16,481 bases of DNA. Source: Chitinophagaceae bacterium (lineage in GTDB: Bacteria; Bacteroidota; Bacteroidia; Chitinophagales; Chitinophagaceae). Below the pieces are notes generated by a model, which did not search any database, was not told the DNA's origin, and worked only from the letters and a program-made list of their open reading frames with translations. A program made the position numbers and the translations under genes. Position 1 is the first letter of the stretch, and every line of letters starts with the position of its first letter. This document shows positions 8,202 through 15,049 of the stretch, one piece after another. Location: NCBI GenBank assembly GCA_025455205.1, contig JALOMZ010000005.1, positions 1 to 16,481 on the forward strand. Direction: 5' to 3'.

Positions 8202-8209
8202 CAAATGTA
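8202..8209 (-). promoter_or_regulatory. Perfect TANNTTTG -7 box of the DUF5686 gene
   Basis: Minus-strand TACATTTG ends 5 nt before the ATG at 8196. The -7 element of Bacteroidota lies a few nt before the transcription start, so the mRNA would begin at or next to the start codon. No convincing -33 TTG is seen at the usual distance. The box supports the start at 8196. Confidence 0.5.
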
Positions 8210-8289
8210 ATACAAGGGTCACGCAAGCCTGTTTGAAGGCCGGATCAGCGGCTGCTTTAGTCAAATTTTTGCAAACAGTGGCAAGCTGA

Positions 8290-8304
8290 GCGGGCGCTGC
8301 CCGC
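8290..8304. promoter_or_regulatory. Perfect inverted repeat in the divergent promoter region
   Basis: GCGGGC-GCT-GCCCGC is a 6-bp perfect inverted repeat with a 3-nt centre. It ends 7 nt before the -7 box of the M28 gene and covers the place where a -33 element would be. It could be an operator or a small hairpin. It is short and GC-rich, so chance is possible. Confidence 0.25.
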
Positions 8305-8311
8305 ACCCACC

Positions 8312-8319
8312 TAATTTTG
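8312..8319 (+). promoter_or_regulatory. Perfect TANNTTTG -7 box of the M28 peptidase gene
   Basis: TAATTTTG ends 4 nt before the ATG at 8324. As with the divergent gene, transcription would start at or almost at the start codon, giving a leaderless message. No TTG is found about 20 nt upstream. The box favours the ATG at 8324 over the next in-frame ATG at 8333. Confidence 0.5.
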
Positions 8320-8323
8320 CGGC

Positions 8324-10009
8324 ATGAAAATAATGCACCTCCCCACGCTGATGCTGCGTTTCAGCCTCTTCACACTGACTGCCATATCCTGCCTGCAGCC
8401 GGCAATGGCCCAGCGGAAAAAGGAAAAGAAAGCACAGGCCAAAGCCAATGCCACCACCGAAGCCAACCTGCGCCGCCATATCGGTATCCTGGCGGCCGAC
8501 AGCCTCGAAGGCCGCCGCACCGGCACGCCGGGCGAGGAAAAGGCCGTAGCCTATATTGAAAGTTATTACCGCCAGCTGGGCATTCCCGGCGCTGCCCAGG
8601 GCAGCTACCGGCAGCCCTTTGTGGTGGATGAGGGTAAGGTTTGCGCCCCCTCAGTAAGCTGCACGCTTAACGATGAGCAACTGCGGTTGCAGGAGCATTT
8701 CTTCCCGCTGGCCTGGAGCGCTTCCGGCGCTGTAGAAGGTGCTGCCAGCGTAGCCCTGCGCGAGTCTGGCAGCCCCTGGTGGATCGACCTGAAGGAAGAG
8801 ATGGAGGCCAACGCCAATAACCCGCATTTCCTGGCCGAGCAATGGCTGCGCGACCAGGCCAAAGCCGCGGCCACCAAAGGCGCCACAGCCCTGCTGGTAT
8901 ACAACAGCGGCAGCAAAGACGATGGCATCAAATTCAACGGCAAGGACCGCTCCGATGCAGTGGCCATTCCGGTGATCTACTTCACGAAGAAAGCGGTAGA
9001 GCAACTGAAGATATCAGACGATGCCACCCTGCAGGTGCAGGCCCGGGTGGCTTTTGAAGGCAAGCAGCGCAATGGCATCAACGTAGCCGCCCTCATCAAC
9101 AACAACGCCAGCCAGACCATCATCCTTGGCGCCCACCTCGACCACCTTGGCTATGGCGAAGATGCCAACAGCCGTCATACCGGCGAAGCGGCCATCCACA
9201 ACGGCGCCGACGACAATGCCAGCGGTACCGCCGCTGTGCTGGAACTGGCCCGGATACTGAAAGAGAAGAAAGACCTGCCCTTCAATATCCTGCTGCTGCA
9301 CTTCAGCGGTGAGGAATTGGGTCTCTATGGCAGTAAATACTTCACCGATCATCCGCTCACCAACCTCAAAGAGGTGAACTACATGATCAACCTCGATATG
9401 GTGGGCCGCCTCAACGACAGCAGCCGCGCCCTCACCATTGGCGGCATAGGCACTTCCCCCGCCTGGGGCAAACTGCTGCAACTGGACAGCCAGAAAGATT
9501 TTCTGGTGAAAATAGACAGCAGCGGCACCGGGCCCAGCGACCACACATCATTCTACCGCAAAGACATGCCCGTGCTGTTCTTCTTCACCGGTTTGCATAC
9601 CGATTACCACAAGCCCAGCGATGATGCCCAGCGCATCAATTACAAGGGCACCACCGATATCGTCAATTACATTGTGCGCATTGTGGGCAACACACCGGCA
9701 CAGGAAAAACTGGCCTTCACCAAAACCCGCGAACAGCAGATGGGCACCGGCCGCTTCCGGGTGTCTATTGGCATCATGCCGGATTATACCTTCAGCGGGC
9801 AGGGCGTAAAAGCCGACGGGGTGATAGACGGCAGGCCCGCCCAAAAGGCAGGCATACAGGCCGGTGACGTGATCATCCAGCTGGGCGACCACCTCATCAC
9901 CAGCGTGGAAACCTACATGCAGGCCCTCAACCGGTTCGAGAAAGGACAAAGCACCACCGTAACCATCAAACGGGGTAACGACATCCGGGAATTTCCCATC
10001 AGCTTCTAA
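8324..10009 (+). CDS. Secreted M28 family zinc aminopeptidase with C-terminal PDZ domain
   Basis: The protein has 561 residues. It has a signal peptide of about 29 residues (PAMA then QRKK); Cys23 gives a poor lipobox, so a lipoprotein is a weaker alternative. All expected two-zinc ligands of clan MH are visible: His271 and Asp273 in HLDH, the Asp pair at 296-297 in GADDNASG, the general-base Glu330 and ligand Glu331 in GEELGLYG, Asp358 in NLDMVGR, and His429 in DYHKPSDD. A region of about residues 110-255 between the N-terminal segment and the zinc core resembles the PA-type insert often found in this family. Residues about 477-561 form a PDZ domain with DGRPAQKAGIQAGDVI. The family removes N-terminal residues from peptides in the periplasm or outside; substrate unknown. 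It leads a cluster with the next two genes (gaps of 11 and 53 nt). Confidence 0.93.
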   Translation: MKIMHLPTLMLRFSLFTLTAISCLQPAMAQRKKEKKAQAKANATTEANLRRHIGILAADSLEGRRTGTPGEEKAVAYIESYYRQLGIPGAAQGSYRQPFVVDEGKVCAPSVSCTLNDEQLRLQEHFFPLAWSASGAVEGAASVALRESGSPWWIDLKEEMEANANNPHFLAEQWLRDQAKAAATKGATALLVYNSGSKDDGIKFNGKDRSDAVAIPVIYFTKKAVEQLKISDDATLQVQARVAFEGKQRNGINVAALINNNASQTIILGAHLDHLGYGEDANSRHTGEAAIHNGADDNASGTAAVLELARILKEKKDLPFNILLLHFSGEELGLYGSKYFTDHPLTNLKEVNYMINLDMVGRLNDSSRALTIGGIGTSPAWGKLLQLDSQKDFLVKIDSSGTGPSDHTSFYRKDMPVLFFFTGLHTDYHKPSDDAQRINYKGTTDIVNYIVRIVGNTPAQEKLAFTKTREQQMGTGRFRVSIGIMPDYTFSGQGVKADGVIDGRPAQKAGIQAGDVIIQLGDHLITSVETYMQALNRFEKGQSTTVTIKRGNDIREFPISF

Positions 10010-10020
10010 ACTGCAGCCCC

Positions 10021-10458
10021 TTGGCCAAACTATTTCTCGATAACGACCAGATTGCTGAAGAATACTTTTCCAATGCGCATTTGCTCGGTATTCAATGCCC
10101 CGTGGAACCGCACAAATTCATCTGGCTGGTCAACCGGCATTTTGGCTTCGATTTCCGCTACCAGCCCGGTTCAGAAATAGAGCTTACCAAAAAGGGACGG
10201 AAATTACTCTTTCCGGTTTTCGGGTTTGATGAATCGCATCTCTCCGTACAACACCTTATCTATACCAACCAGTTTGACGGGGAATACCTGCTGCCGGAAC
10301 TCAAGTTCACCGATTTCCTCTGGCTGGTGCGCAGCGATGCCATGGATAACCAATTCATGCAGCTGCTGGCCACGGAACTGCGGGCTGTAAGTGCGGTGCA
10401 GCTGGTGACCATGCTGGCCAACGATAAGATAAAGAACAAGCAACACCTTATACTGTAA
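10021..10458 (+). CDS. IPExxxVDY family protein
   Basis: The protein has 145 residues. It looks like the small cytoplasmic family named after an IPExxxVDY motif near its C-terminal half; here the motif reads LPELKFTDF, followed by LWLVRSD. Other family-like parts are [15 protein letters not shown] near residue 31 and [10 protein letters not shown] near 62. The function of the family is unknown; its members are Bacteroidota proteins. No ATG or GTG is available between the upstream in-frame stop at 9976 and the TTG at 10021, and the first internal Met is too late (within SDAMDN), so TTG is the probable start. It begins 11 nt after the M28 stop, so co-transcription is likely. No signal peptide or membrane segment is seen. 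Confidence 0.8.
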   Translation: MAKLFLDNDQIAEEYFSNAHLLGIQCPVEPHKFIWLVNRHFGFDFRYQPGSEIELTKKGRKLLFPVFGFDESHLSVQHLIYTNQFDGEYLLPELKFTDFLWLVRSDAMDNQFMQLLATELRAVSAVQLVTMLANDKIKNKQHLIL

Positions 10459-10511
10459 TCATGCGGCCGCTGCCATCAGGTATCGGCCGTTTTCTTAAAT
10501 CATCCTGCGCT

Positions 10512-10745
10512 ATGTGGCAACATACCGACAACCGGCTATACAGAAAATTCCAGTTCGCCGATTTCAGCGAGGCATTTGCCTTCATGACGCGCGTAGCCCT
10601 GGAGGCCGAAAAGATGAACCACCACCCGTTGTGGACCAATGTGTGGAACTCCGTGGAGATATGGCTCAGCACCCATGATGCGGGTGATGTTGTGACTGAA
10701 AAGGACCAGGAGCTGGCCCGCCGGATCGATGCGCTGGTGGATTGA
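10512..10745 (+). CDS. 4a-hydroxytetrahydrobiopterin dehydratase (pterin-4a-carbinolamine dehydratase)
   Basis: The protein has 77 residues from the ATG at 10512 ([15 protein letters not shown]), the usual length and N-terminus for Bacteroidota members. An in-frame ATG at 10461, 2 nt after the upstream stop, would add 17 residues and is the alternative start. The active-site signature is intact: EKMNHHPLW with the catalytic His-His-Pro, then [21 protein letters not shown] carrying the THD histidine. The enzyme dehydrates 4a-hydroxytetrahydrobiopterin to quinonoid dihydrobiopterin, recycling the cofactor of aromatic amino acid hydroxylases. No phenylalanine hydroxylase gene lies in the window. 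It ends 6 nt from the stop of the convergent phosphoesterase gene. Confidence 0.92.
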   Translation: MWQHTDNRLYRKFQFADFSEAFAFMTRVALEAEKMNHHPLWTNVWNSVEIWLSTHDAGDVVTEKDQELARRIDALVD

Positions 10746-10751
10746 GCCAGA

Positions 10752-13097
10752 TCACCGCTGCATGGGGATGATCCATTCCACCTGGGCCGAATCGCTGACC
10801 CCCGGCGGCTTCACGCCTTCACTCTTTTCCAGTTCTCCCCAGGTGAGCGGGCCGCTTTGGGAATAGGCCAGCAGCCTTACCTGGCGCCGCGATCGTTCCA
10901 CCCGCACTTCCACAAAGCTTTGGAAGAAGGGCGACACATTATAGTCGAAGGCTGCCGACAGCCATTCCGCACTGAAGGGCCATCCGTTGTATTGCTTGGT
11001 CCATTGCCAGAACGGGCGCTTGGCCCAGCCGGTGTGCCGTTCTATCTTCTCCACCAGGGGTGCCCGGGCGGGATAATGGGCCCACACTTTTTCCGGCATC
11101 TGGTCTTTCGGCCTTAGCGCAGCGCCCAGGCTCAGGTAGGCACCGCCGCCGCCATTCACAAAATGATGGATCACCCGGCCACTGTCCTGACCACGCAGGG
11201 GCTCCTGGTAATACTCCAGGTCGTGGGTATCGCCGGCCATGATCACCCGGGCACCATACTGGCGCAAAAGGGCATGCAGGGCTTCAAAGTCGGGGTTCAT
11301 GCTGCCCTGGTATTCCCCAATGGCATAAAAGGGATGGCCCAATAACACGAATATGAATTTTCCGCGGGACGCTTCCAGCGCGGCCTTCAGCCATTGCATC
11401 TGCACCTCATCAATCCGGCGGAGTACCCCGGTTTCAACGGTGATAAAGGCAAAGTCCCTGGTTTGCACCTGGAAGTAGGGTGATTGCTGGTAGCCGGTGG
11501 GCACCTGGTAGGCCTGCCGCAGGCTGCTGGCCTTTGCAATCATTTGCTCAATAGATCGCTCGGTGGTGCTGGTGATTTTCAGGTCAACATCGCGGCGGGC
11601 GTGCATGGCCTTGTGGGCCGCATCGGGGGTGAAGAAGGTGGCTGCAAAGCCGTCGAGGGCATCGTACCAGTCGTGGTTACCGGGGATGGCATACATCGGC
11701 TTCGTAACGCCGTGGAAGGGCAGCCAGAAGTTCTTTTCATAATCCTTCATGGCGCCGTCGGGGTACACTACATCGGAAGAGATGACTACAAATTTCACAT
11801 CAGGTTGCTGGGATACTTTCACCACCTGGTCGTGCAGGATGTACTGGGAGGCATCGCCCTCACCGGGATCACCAATGATCACGAAGGAAAAGTCGGCGCT
11901 ATCAGATACTCCCGCCGGTTGCAAACGGAAGCTGCCTGCATGCGGGTTGGGCTCCACGGCTTCCACCATGGCTGTTCTCCAAATATCGGTGCGGGCAGCA
12001 GACCAGCCGTCCCAGATACCGGCGGCCCAGTTTTCTGTATCAAAATACCAGCTCATCCCAAATACGGGTACGATAGTGGCCAGTAGGGCGGCAAAGGGCA
12101 GGCCCGTTTGCAGGCCGCTGCGGATGGCCGTGGGCAGCGAATAGCCAGCCCGGCGGCTGCGGATGGCCAGGCGCAGGCGTAGCTCCAGCCACCGTTGCAC
12201 AACATGCCGGGGATCATACCAGCGGCGGCCTGCCGCCGGCACCTGCAACACCCATTTCCACAGGGTCCGCTCCAGGGGGCGCGAAACACCCCGCAGGGTT
12301 CTGAGCATGGGCAGCACCAGAAAGAAAGCAATGATGAGTGCAATCACGAGATCGCCAATGAGGGCTACGGCAGGAGACAGCATGCCGGATGCCGAACGGT
12401 CGAAGCCCATGCGGCCCAGGTGCATGAAGAAAAGCAACAGCACAAAAGCCACGATCCAGCCCCGGTCAATGGGTGCGCGCTGCTGCTCCTCCCGGCTGAT
12501 GCGGTCGGTAATATCATGCATAGCCTTCGTATCCGGCAGTTGCAGTGCACTATGAATGTCCACGGCAATCTCTTCCGGTACACCAGGTTTCGAACCCAGG
12601 ATCTCTATGCCCATTCCTGCAATACGCAGGGCGCCCGACATGGATACCAGCCATTGCAGGCTCTCCCCCCGGAAGAAGAAAATCCCTAATGCCACAAATA
12701 CATCTGCCAGGGCTGCCAGCAGATGACGTATGGCCCCTTTTGTCTCCAGGCGATGCTTGCGGTACAACTGTGCGCGGTATATTCCGTCGATCAGGAAGAA
12801 CACCGCTACAAACCAGATGATGGCCGTATCGCGCAGCCAGGCCGCACTTACATACAGGAGGCCAATCAGGAAAGTGATAAGCGCACTGATGCGGGCGCTG
12901 TTGCGGTCGGCCGCAGCAGCCCGCTGGAAGGCCTGCACAAATACGAGCACAGCAGTCAGCAGGAGCCAGCCGCCTACGTATTTGCTTACCAGTACATGTT
13001 GGGTGGGTGCCTTAAATGCCAGGAAGGCAAAATAAAAACACAGCAGGGCAAACAGCCATTGCTGACGGCGGGGTGATCCTTTGGGCAATATGCTCAT
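10752..13097 (-). CDS. HdeD-like membrane domain fused to a periplasm-facing metallophosphoesterase
   Basis: The protein has 781 residues. The N-terminal 170 residues hold about six hydrophobic helices in the style of HdeD/DUF308 (WLFALLCFYFAFLAFKA, GGWLLLTAVLVFVQAF, then ISALITFLIGLLYVSAAW). Two more helices lie at about 215-270 and one at about 333-352. From about 400 it is a calcineurin-like, purple-acid-phosphatase-like domain: GDPGEGD (Asp410), SSDVVYPDG (Asp442), GNHDWYD (Asn474, His475), LLGHPFY (His588) and AGDTHDLEYY (Asp623, His625). Compared with the usual GDxxY and GHxH motifs, the Gly before Asp442 is Ser and the first His of GHxH is Asp623. Nine helices with N-in topology would put the enzyme domain outside the cytoplasm (inference). 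Substrate unknown. The start at 13097 has no strong promoter box or ribosome-binding site. Confidence 0.85.
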   Translation of the reverse strand: MSILPKGSPRRQQWLFALLCFYFAFLAFKAPTQHVLVSKYVGGWLLLTAVLVFVQAFQRAAAADRNSARISALITFLIGLLYVSAAWLRDTAIIWFVAVFFLIDGIYRAQLYRKHRLETKGAIRHLLAALADVFVALGIFFFRGESLQWLVSMSGALRIAGMGIEILGSKPGVPEEIAVDIHSALQLPDTKAMHDITDRISREEQQRAPIDRGWIVAFVLLLFFMHLGRMGFDRSASGMLSPAVALIGDLVIALIIAFFLVLPMLRTLRGVSRPLERTLWKWVLQVPAAGRRWYDPRHVVQRWLELRLRLAIRSRRAGYSLPTAIRSGLQTGLPFAALLATIVPVFGMSWYFDTENWAAGIWDGWSAARTDIWRTAMVEAVEPNPHAGSFRLQPAGVSDSADFSFVIIGDPGEGDASQYILHDQVVKVSQQPDVKFVVISSDVVYPDGAMKDYEKNFWLPFHGVTKPMYAIPGNHDWYDALDGFAATFFTPDAAHKAMHARRDVDLKITSTTERSIEQMIAKASSLRQAYQVPTGYQQSPYFQVQTRDFAFITVETGVLRRIDEVQMQWLKAALEASRGKFIFVLLGHPFYAIGEYQGSMNPDFEALHALLRQYGARVIMAGDTHDLEYYQEPLRGQDSGRVIHHFVNGGGGAYLSLGAALRPKDQMPEKVWAHYPARAPLVEKIERHTGWAKRPFWQWTKQYNGWPFSAEWLSAAFDYNVSPFFQSFVEVRVERSRRQVRLLAYSQSGPLTWGELEKSEGVKPPGVSDSAQVEWIIPMQR

Positions 13098-13159
13098 GGG
13101 AACCGATATAGGTTATTCCTCTAAGATAACCGTATTCCGCTGCAAAAGACCTGACTCGT

Positions 13160-13918
13160 CTATCGCCAGTGATACTCCAGGCCCATGCTGAGCTTGAGAT
13201 AGCTTCCGCCACTCAGATACGTTTTTGTAGTGCGCAGCAGGTCGAAGGCCAGGGGCTGCAACCCGAAGAAGAATCCCACTTTGCCAGGCGTCTGTCGGCC
13301 GGTGATGTTGATCTCCGGGGCAAACCAGAGGGAAGCGCTGCCAATACCCGCCCGGTAACGCTCAGACAGCATACTCAATGCCGCATCGGATGGCGGATTG
13401 GCCGTTTGCAGGGTTTCATCCCTTTCCACCTGCACCCTCTTTGATACCACCATGCCGGGAATCAGCAGCAACCGCAGATGGAAATGCAGGGGCTGCGATG
13501 CCTGGCGCGTGAGGTCATAGTCGTATGCAAATGGAAGCGTGATGCTTGAAACATTAAACTTCACCTGGCTGAGGGCCAGGGTATCGGCGTACAAACTACC
13601 GCCGAAAGGGATGATCAGTATGGAAAACAGGGCATCACCAAAGTTGTACTTGTTCATGGTGAAGGCATCGGTGCGCAGGCCCATTCCCGCATACCAGGAG
13701 CTGCGGCTCTCATTCCGGAAATGCAGCATGGCCAGGGGCCATTGTACCGTACCGGAGGCTGTGGAGAGGTTACGGCGCCTTTCGAAAACGAGCTCATTGT
13801 TGGTATACCGGTGCAACCCAACGGCCGGCATGATGCCGGACTCCAGGCCGCTGAGACGCCATTGCGCCTGCAGTATGCCGCATGGCAAAAGCAGAAGGAC
13901 CAACAGCAGGCAACGCAT
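13160..13918 (-). CDS. Putative outer-membrane or secreted protein, unknown function
   Basis: The protein has 252 residues with a signal peptide (MRCLLLVLLLLPCGILQA, then QW). LLPCG is a poor lipobox, so signal peptidase I is more likely. The body alternates short aromatic or hydrophobic strands with turns (YAGMGLRTDAF, FGGSLYADTLALSQVKFNV, FHLRLLLIPGMVVSKRV, KVGFFFGLQPLAF) and ends in LKLSMGLEYHWR, which looks like an 8-10 strand outer-membrane beta-barrel. I do not recognise a named family. Its ATG follows the selD stop after a single base (TAA-T-ATG), so it is almost certainly translated from the same message as selD. The functional link to selenium metabolism is unclear. It ends 62 nt before the phosphoesterase start. 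Confidence 0.75.
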   Translation of the reverse strand: MRCLLLVLLLLPCGILQAQWRLSGLESGIMPAVGLHRYTNNELVFERRRNLSTASGTVQWPLAMLHFRNESRSSWYAGMGLRTDAFTMNKYNFGDALFSILIIPFGGSLYADTLALSQVKFNVSSITLPFAYDYDLTRQASQPLHFHLRLLLIPGMVVSKRVQVERDETLQTANPPSDAALSMLSERYRAGIGSASLWFAPEINITGRQTPGKVGFFFGLQPLAFDLLRTTKTYLSGGSYLKLSMGLEYHWR

Positions 13919-13919
13919 A

Positions 13920-14978
13920 TTATACTATCAATATACGCTTTTCTTCCGGCAGGTGCAAATGGCCGATGGGTTGCTGGAGGTCGCCCAGTCCTGCCGCCTG
14001 CAGGATGCTGCGCACTGCGCCTTCGGCCTCCGGCGCCACGGCCAGCAGCAGGCCCCCGTTGGTTTGCGGGTCGGGCAGCAGCTTGAAGGCCTCCATTACG
14101 TTCACGCCTGGCGCAAACTTTACCTGGGTGCTGTAGGCGTTCCAGTTTCGGTAGGTGGCATCGGGCACCATGTTCTGCTGCAGGCATTCGCGCACACCCG
14201 CAGCCACGGGTATGGAGGCGTAGGTGAGGGTGGCGCCCAGGCCACTGCCTTCGCACATTTCCAGAAGGTGGCCCAGCAAGCCAAAGCCGGTTACATCGGT
14301 CATGGCATGCACACCCGGCAGGGTGCCCAGTTGCTCACCCAGGCTGTTGAGCTGCGTCATCCATCGTATCATTTCCGCATAGTAGTCAGCCGGCAGCTCA
14401 CCACGCTTCATAGTGGTGGAGAGGATGCCCACACCCAATGGCTTCGTGAGGAAGAGGAGGTCGCCGTTCTGCGCCGTGTTGTTCTGCTTGAGATGCTCTT
14501 TCTGAACGGTGCCGGTTACTGCCAACCCAAAGAAGGGTTCGGGACTGTCTATGCTGTGCCCGCCGGCCAGCGGTATCTGCGCTTCGGCACACACGGCCCG
14601 GCAACCCTCCAATACCTGCGCTGCCAGTTCGGGTGGCAGCTTCTCCACGGGCCAGCCCAGCACGGCCACCGCCATCAGGGGACGGCCACCCATGGCATAC
14701 ACATCGCTGATGGCATTGGCCCCGGCTATGCGGCCAAAATCGAAGGCATCGTCTACAATGGGCATGAAGAAATCGGTGGTGCTCACCACGCAGGTGCCAT
14801 TGCCCAGATCATACACCGCCGCATCATCCTTGCTGCTGTTGCCCACCAGCAATTGCGGAAACGCAGCGGCAGGCTGCGCCGTTTTGATGATCTGGTCCAG
14901 CACGGCCGGTGCGATCTTGCAGCCGCAGCCGGCGCCATGGGCAAAAGCGGTGAGGCGAATGGGAGCGGGTGTTTCCAT
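13920..14978 (-). CDS. selD: Selenide, water dikinase (selenophosphate synthetase)
   Basis: The protein has 352 residues, close to the usual length of about 350. SelD uses ATP, selenide and water to make selenophosphate, the selenium donor for selenocysteine and 2-selenouridine in tRNA. The N-terminal catalytic loop reads AHGAGCGCK, with Cys18 and Lys21 in place of the catalytic Cys/Sec and Lys; no TGA codon is present, so it is the Cys form. AIRS-type features follow: DDAAVYDLG, STTDFFMPIVDD, ANAISDVYAMGG, GGHSID, TDVTGFGLLGH and PQTNGGLL. I take the ATG at 14978 (METPAPIRL) over 14996 because a -7-like box lies just before it. The neighbour downstream is 1 nt away. No selA, selB or mnmH is in the window, so the use of selenophosphate here cannot be told. 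Confidence 0.95.
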   Translation of the reverse strand: METPAPIRLTAFAHGAGCGCKIAPAVLDQIIKTAQPAAAFPQLLVGNSSKDDAAVYDLGNGTCVVSTTDFFMPIVDDAFDFGRIAGANAISDVYAMGGRPLMAVAVLGWPVEKLPPELAAQVLEGCRAVCAEAQIPLAGGHSIDSPEPFFGLAVTGTVQKEHLKQNNTAQNGDLLFLTKPLGVGILSTTMKRGELPADYYAEMIRWMTQLNSLGEQLGTLPGVHAMTDVTGFGLLGHLLEMCEGSGLGATLTYASIPVAAGVRECLQQNMVPDATYRNWNAYSTQVKFAPGVNVMEAFKLLPDPQTNGGLLLAVAPEAEGAVRSILQAAGLGDLQQPIGHLHLPEEKRILIV

Positions 14979-14981
14979 AAC

Positions 14982-14989
14982 CAAAGTTT
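14982..14989 (-). promoter_or_regulatory. Candidate -7 box of selD
   Basis: Minus-strand AAACTTTG differs from TANNTTTG only in its first base and ends 3 nt before the ATG at 14978. The spacing is like that of the boxes at 8202 and 8312. The matching -33 zone would fall inside the upstream terminator hairpin, where I see no TTG. Confidence 0.35.
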
Positions 14990-15021
14990 GGTGCAAAGAA
15001 AAAGAGGCCGGAGCCTCTTTT
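14990..15021 (-). terminator. Rho-independent terminator after the M16 peptidase gene
   Basis: A 9-bp perfect stem (15000-15008 with 15013-15021, AAAAGAGGC/GCCTCTTTT) closes a 4-nt loop. On the minus strand it is followed by TCTTTG after the T-rich arm, a usable U-tract, 28 nt after the M16 stop. On the plus strand the arm runs into CG and seven T (15022-15030), so it could also stop transcripts coming the other way. Confidence 0.72.
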
Positions 15022-15049
15022 CGTTTTTTTGTTTTTGCGCGGAACAGCC

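Noticed and set aside
6232..8289. A 685-codon open frame on the plus strand opposite the DUF5686 gene
   Set aside because: Its product has no domain and an odd Val/His-rich make-up. It is the shadow of a GC-rich coding strand, while the minus-strand frame has a signal peptide, a known domain and a promoter box.
14914..14978. Selenocysteine in SelD
   Set aside because: The catalytic loop reads GCGCK with TGC codons; no in-frame TGA is present.
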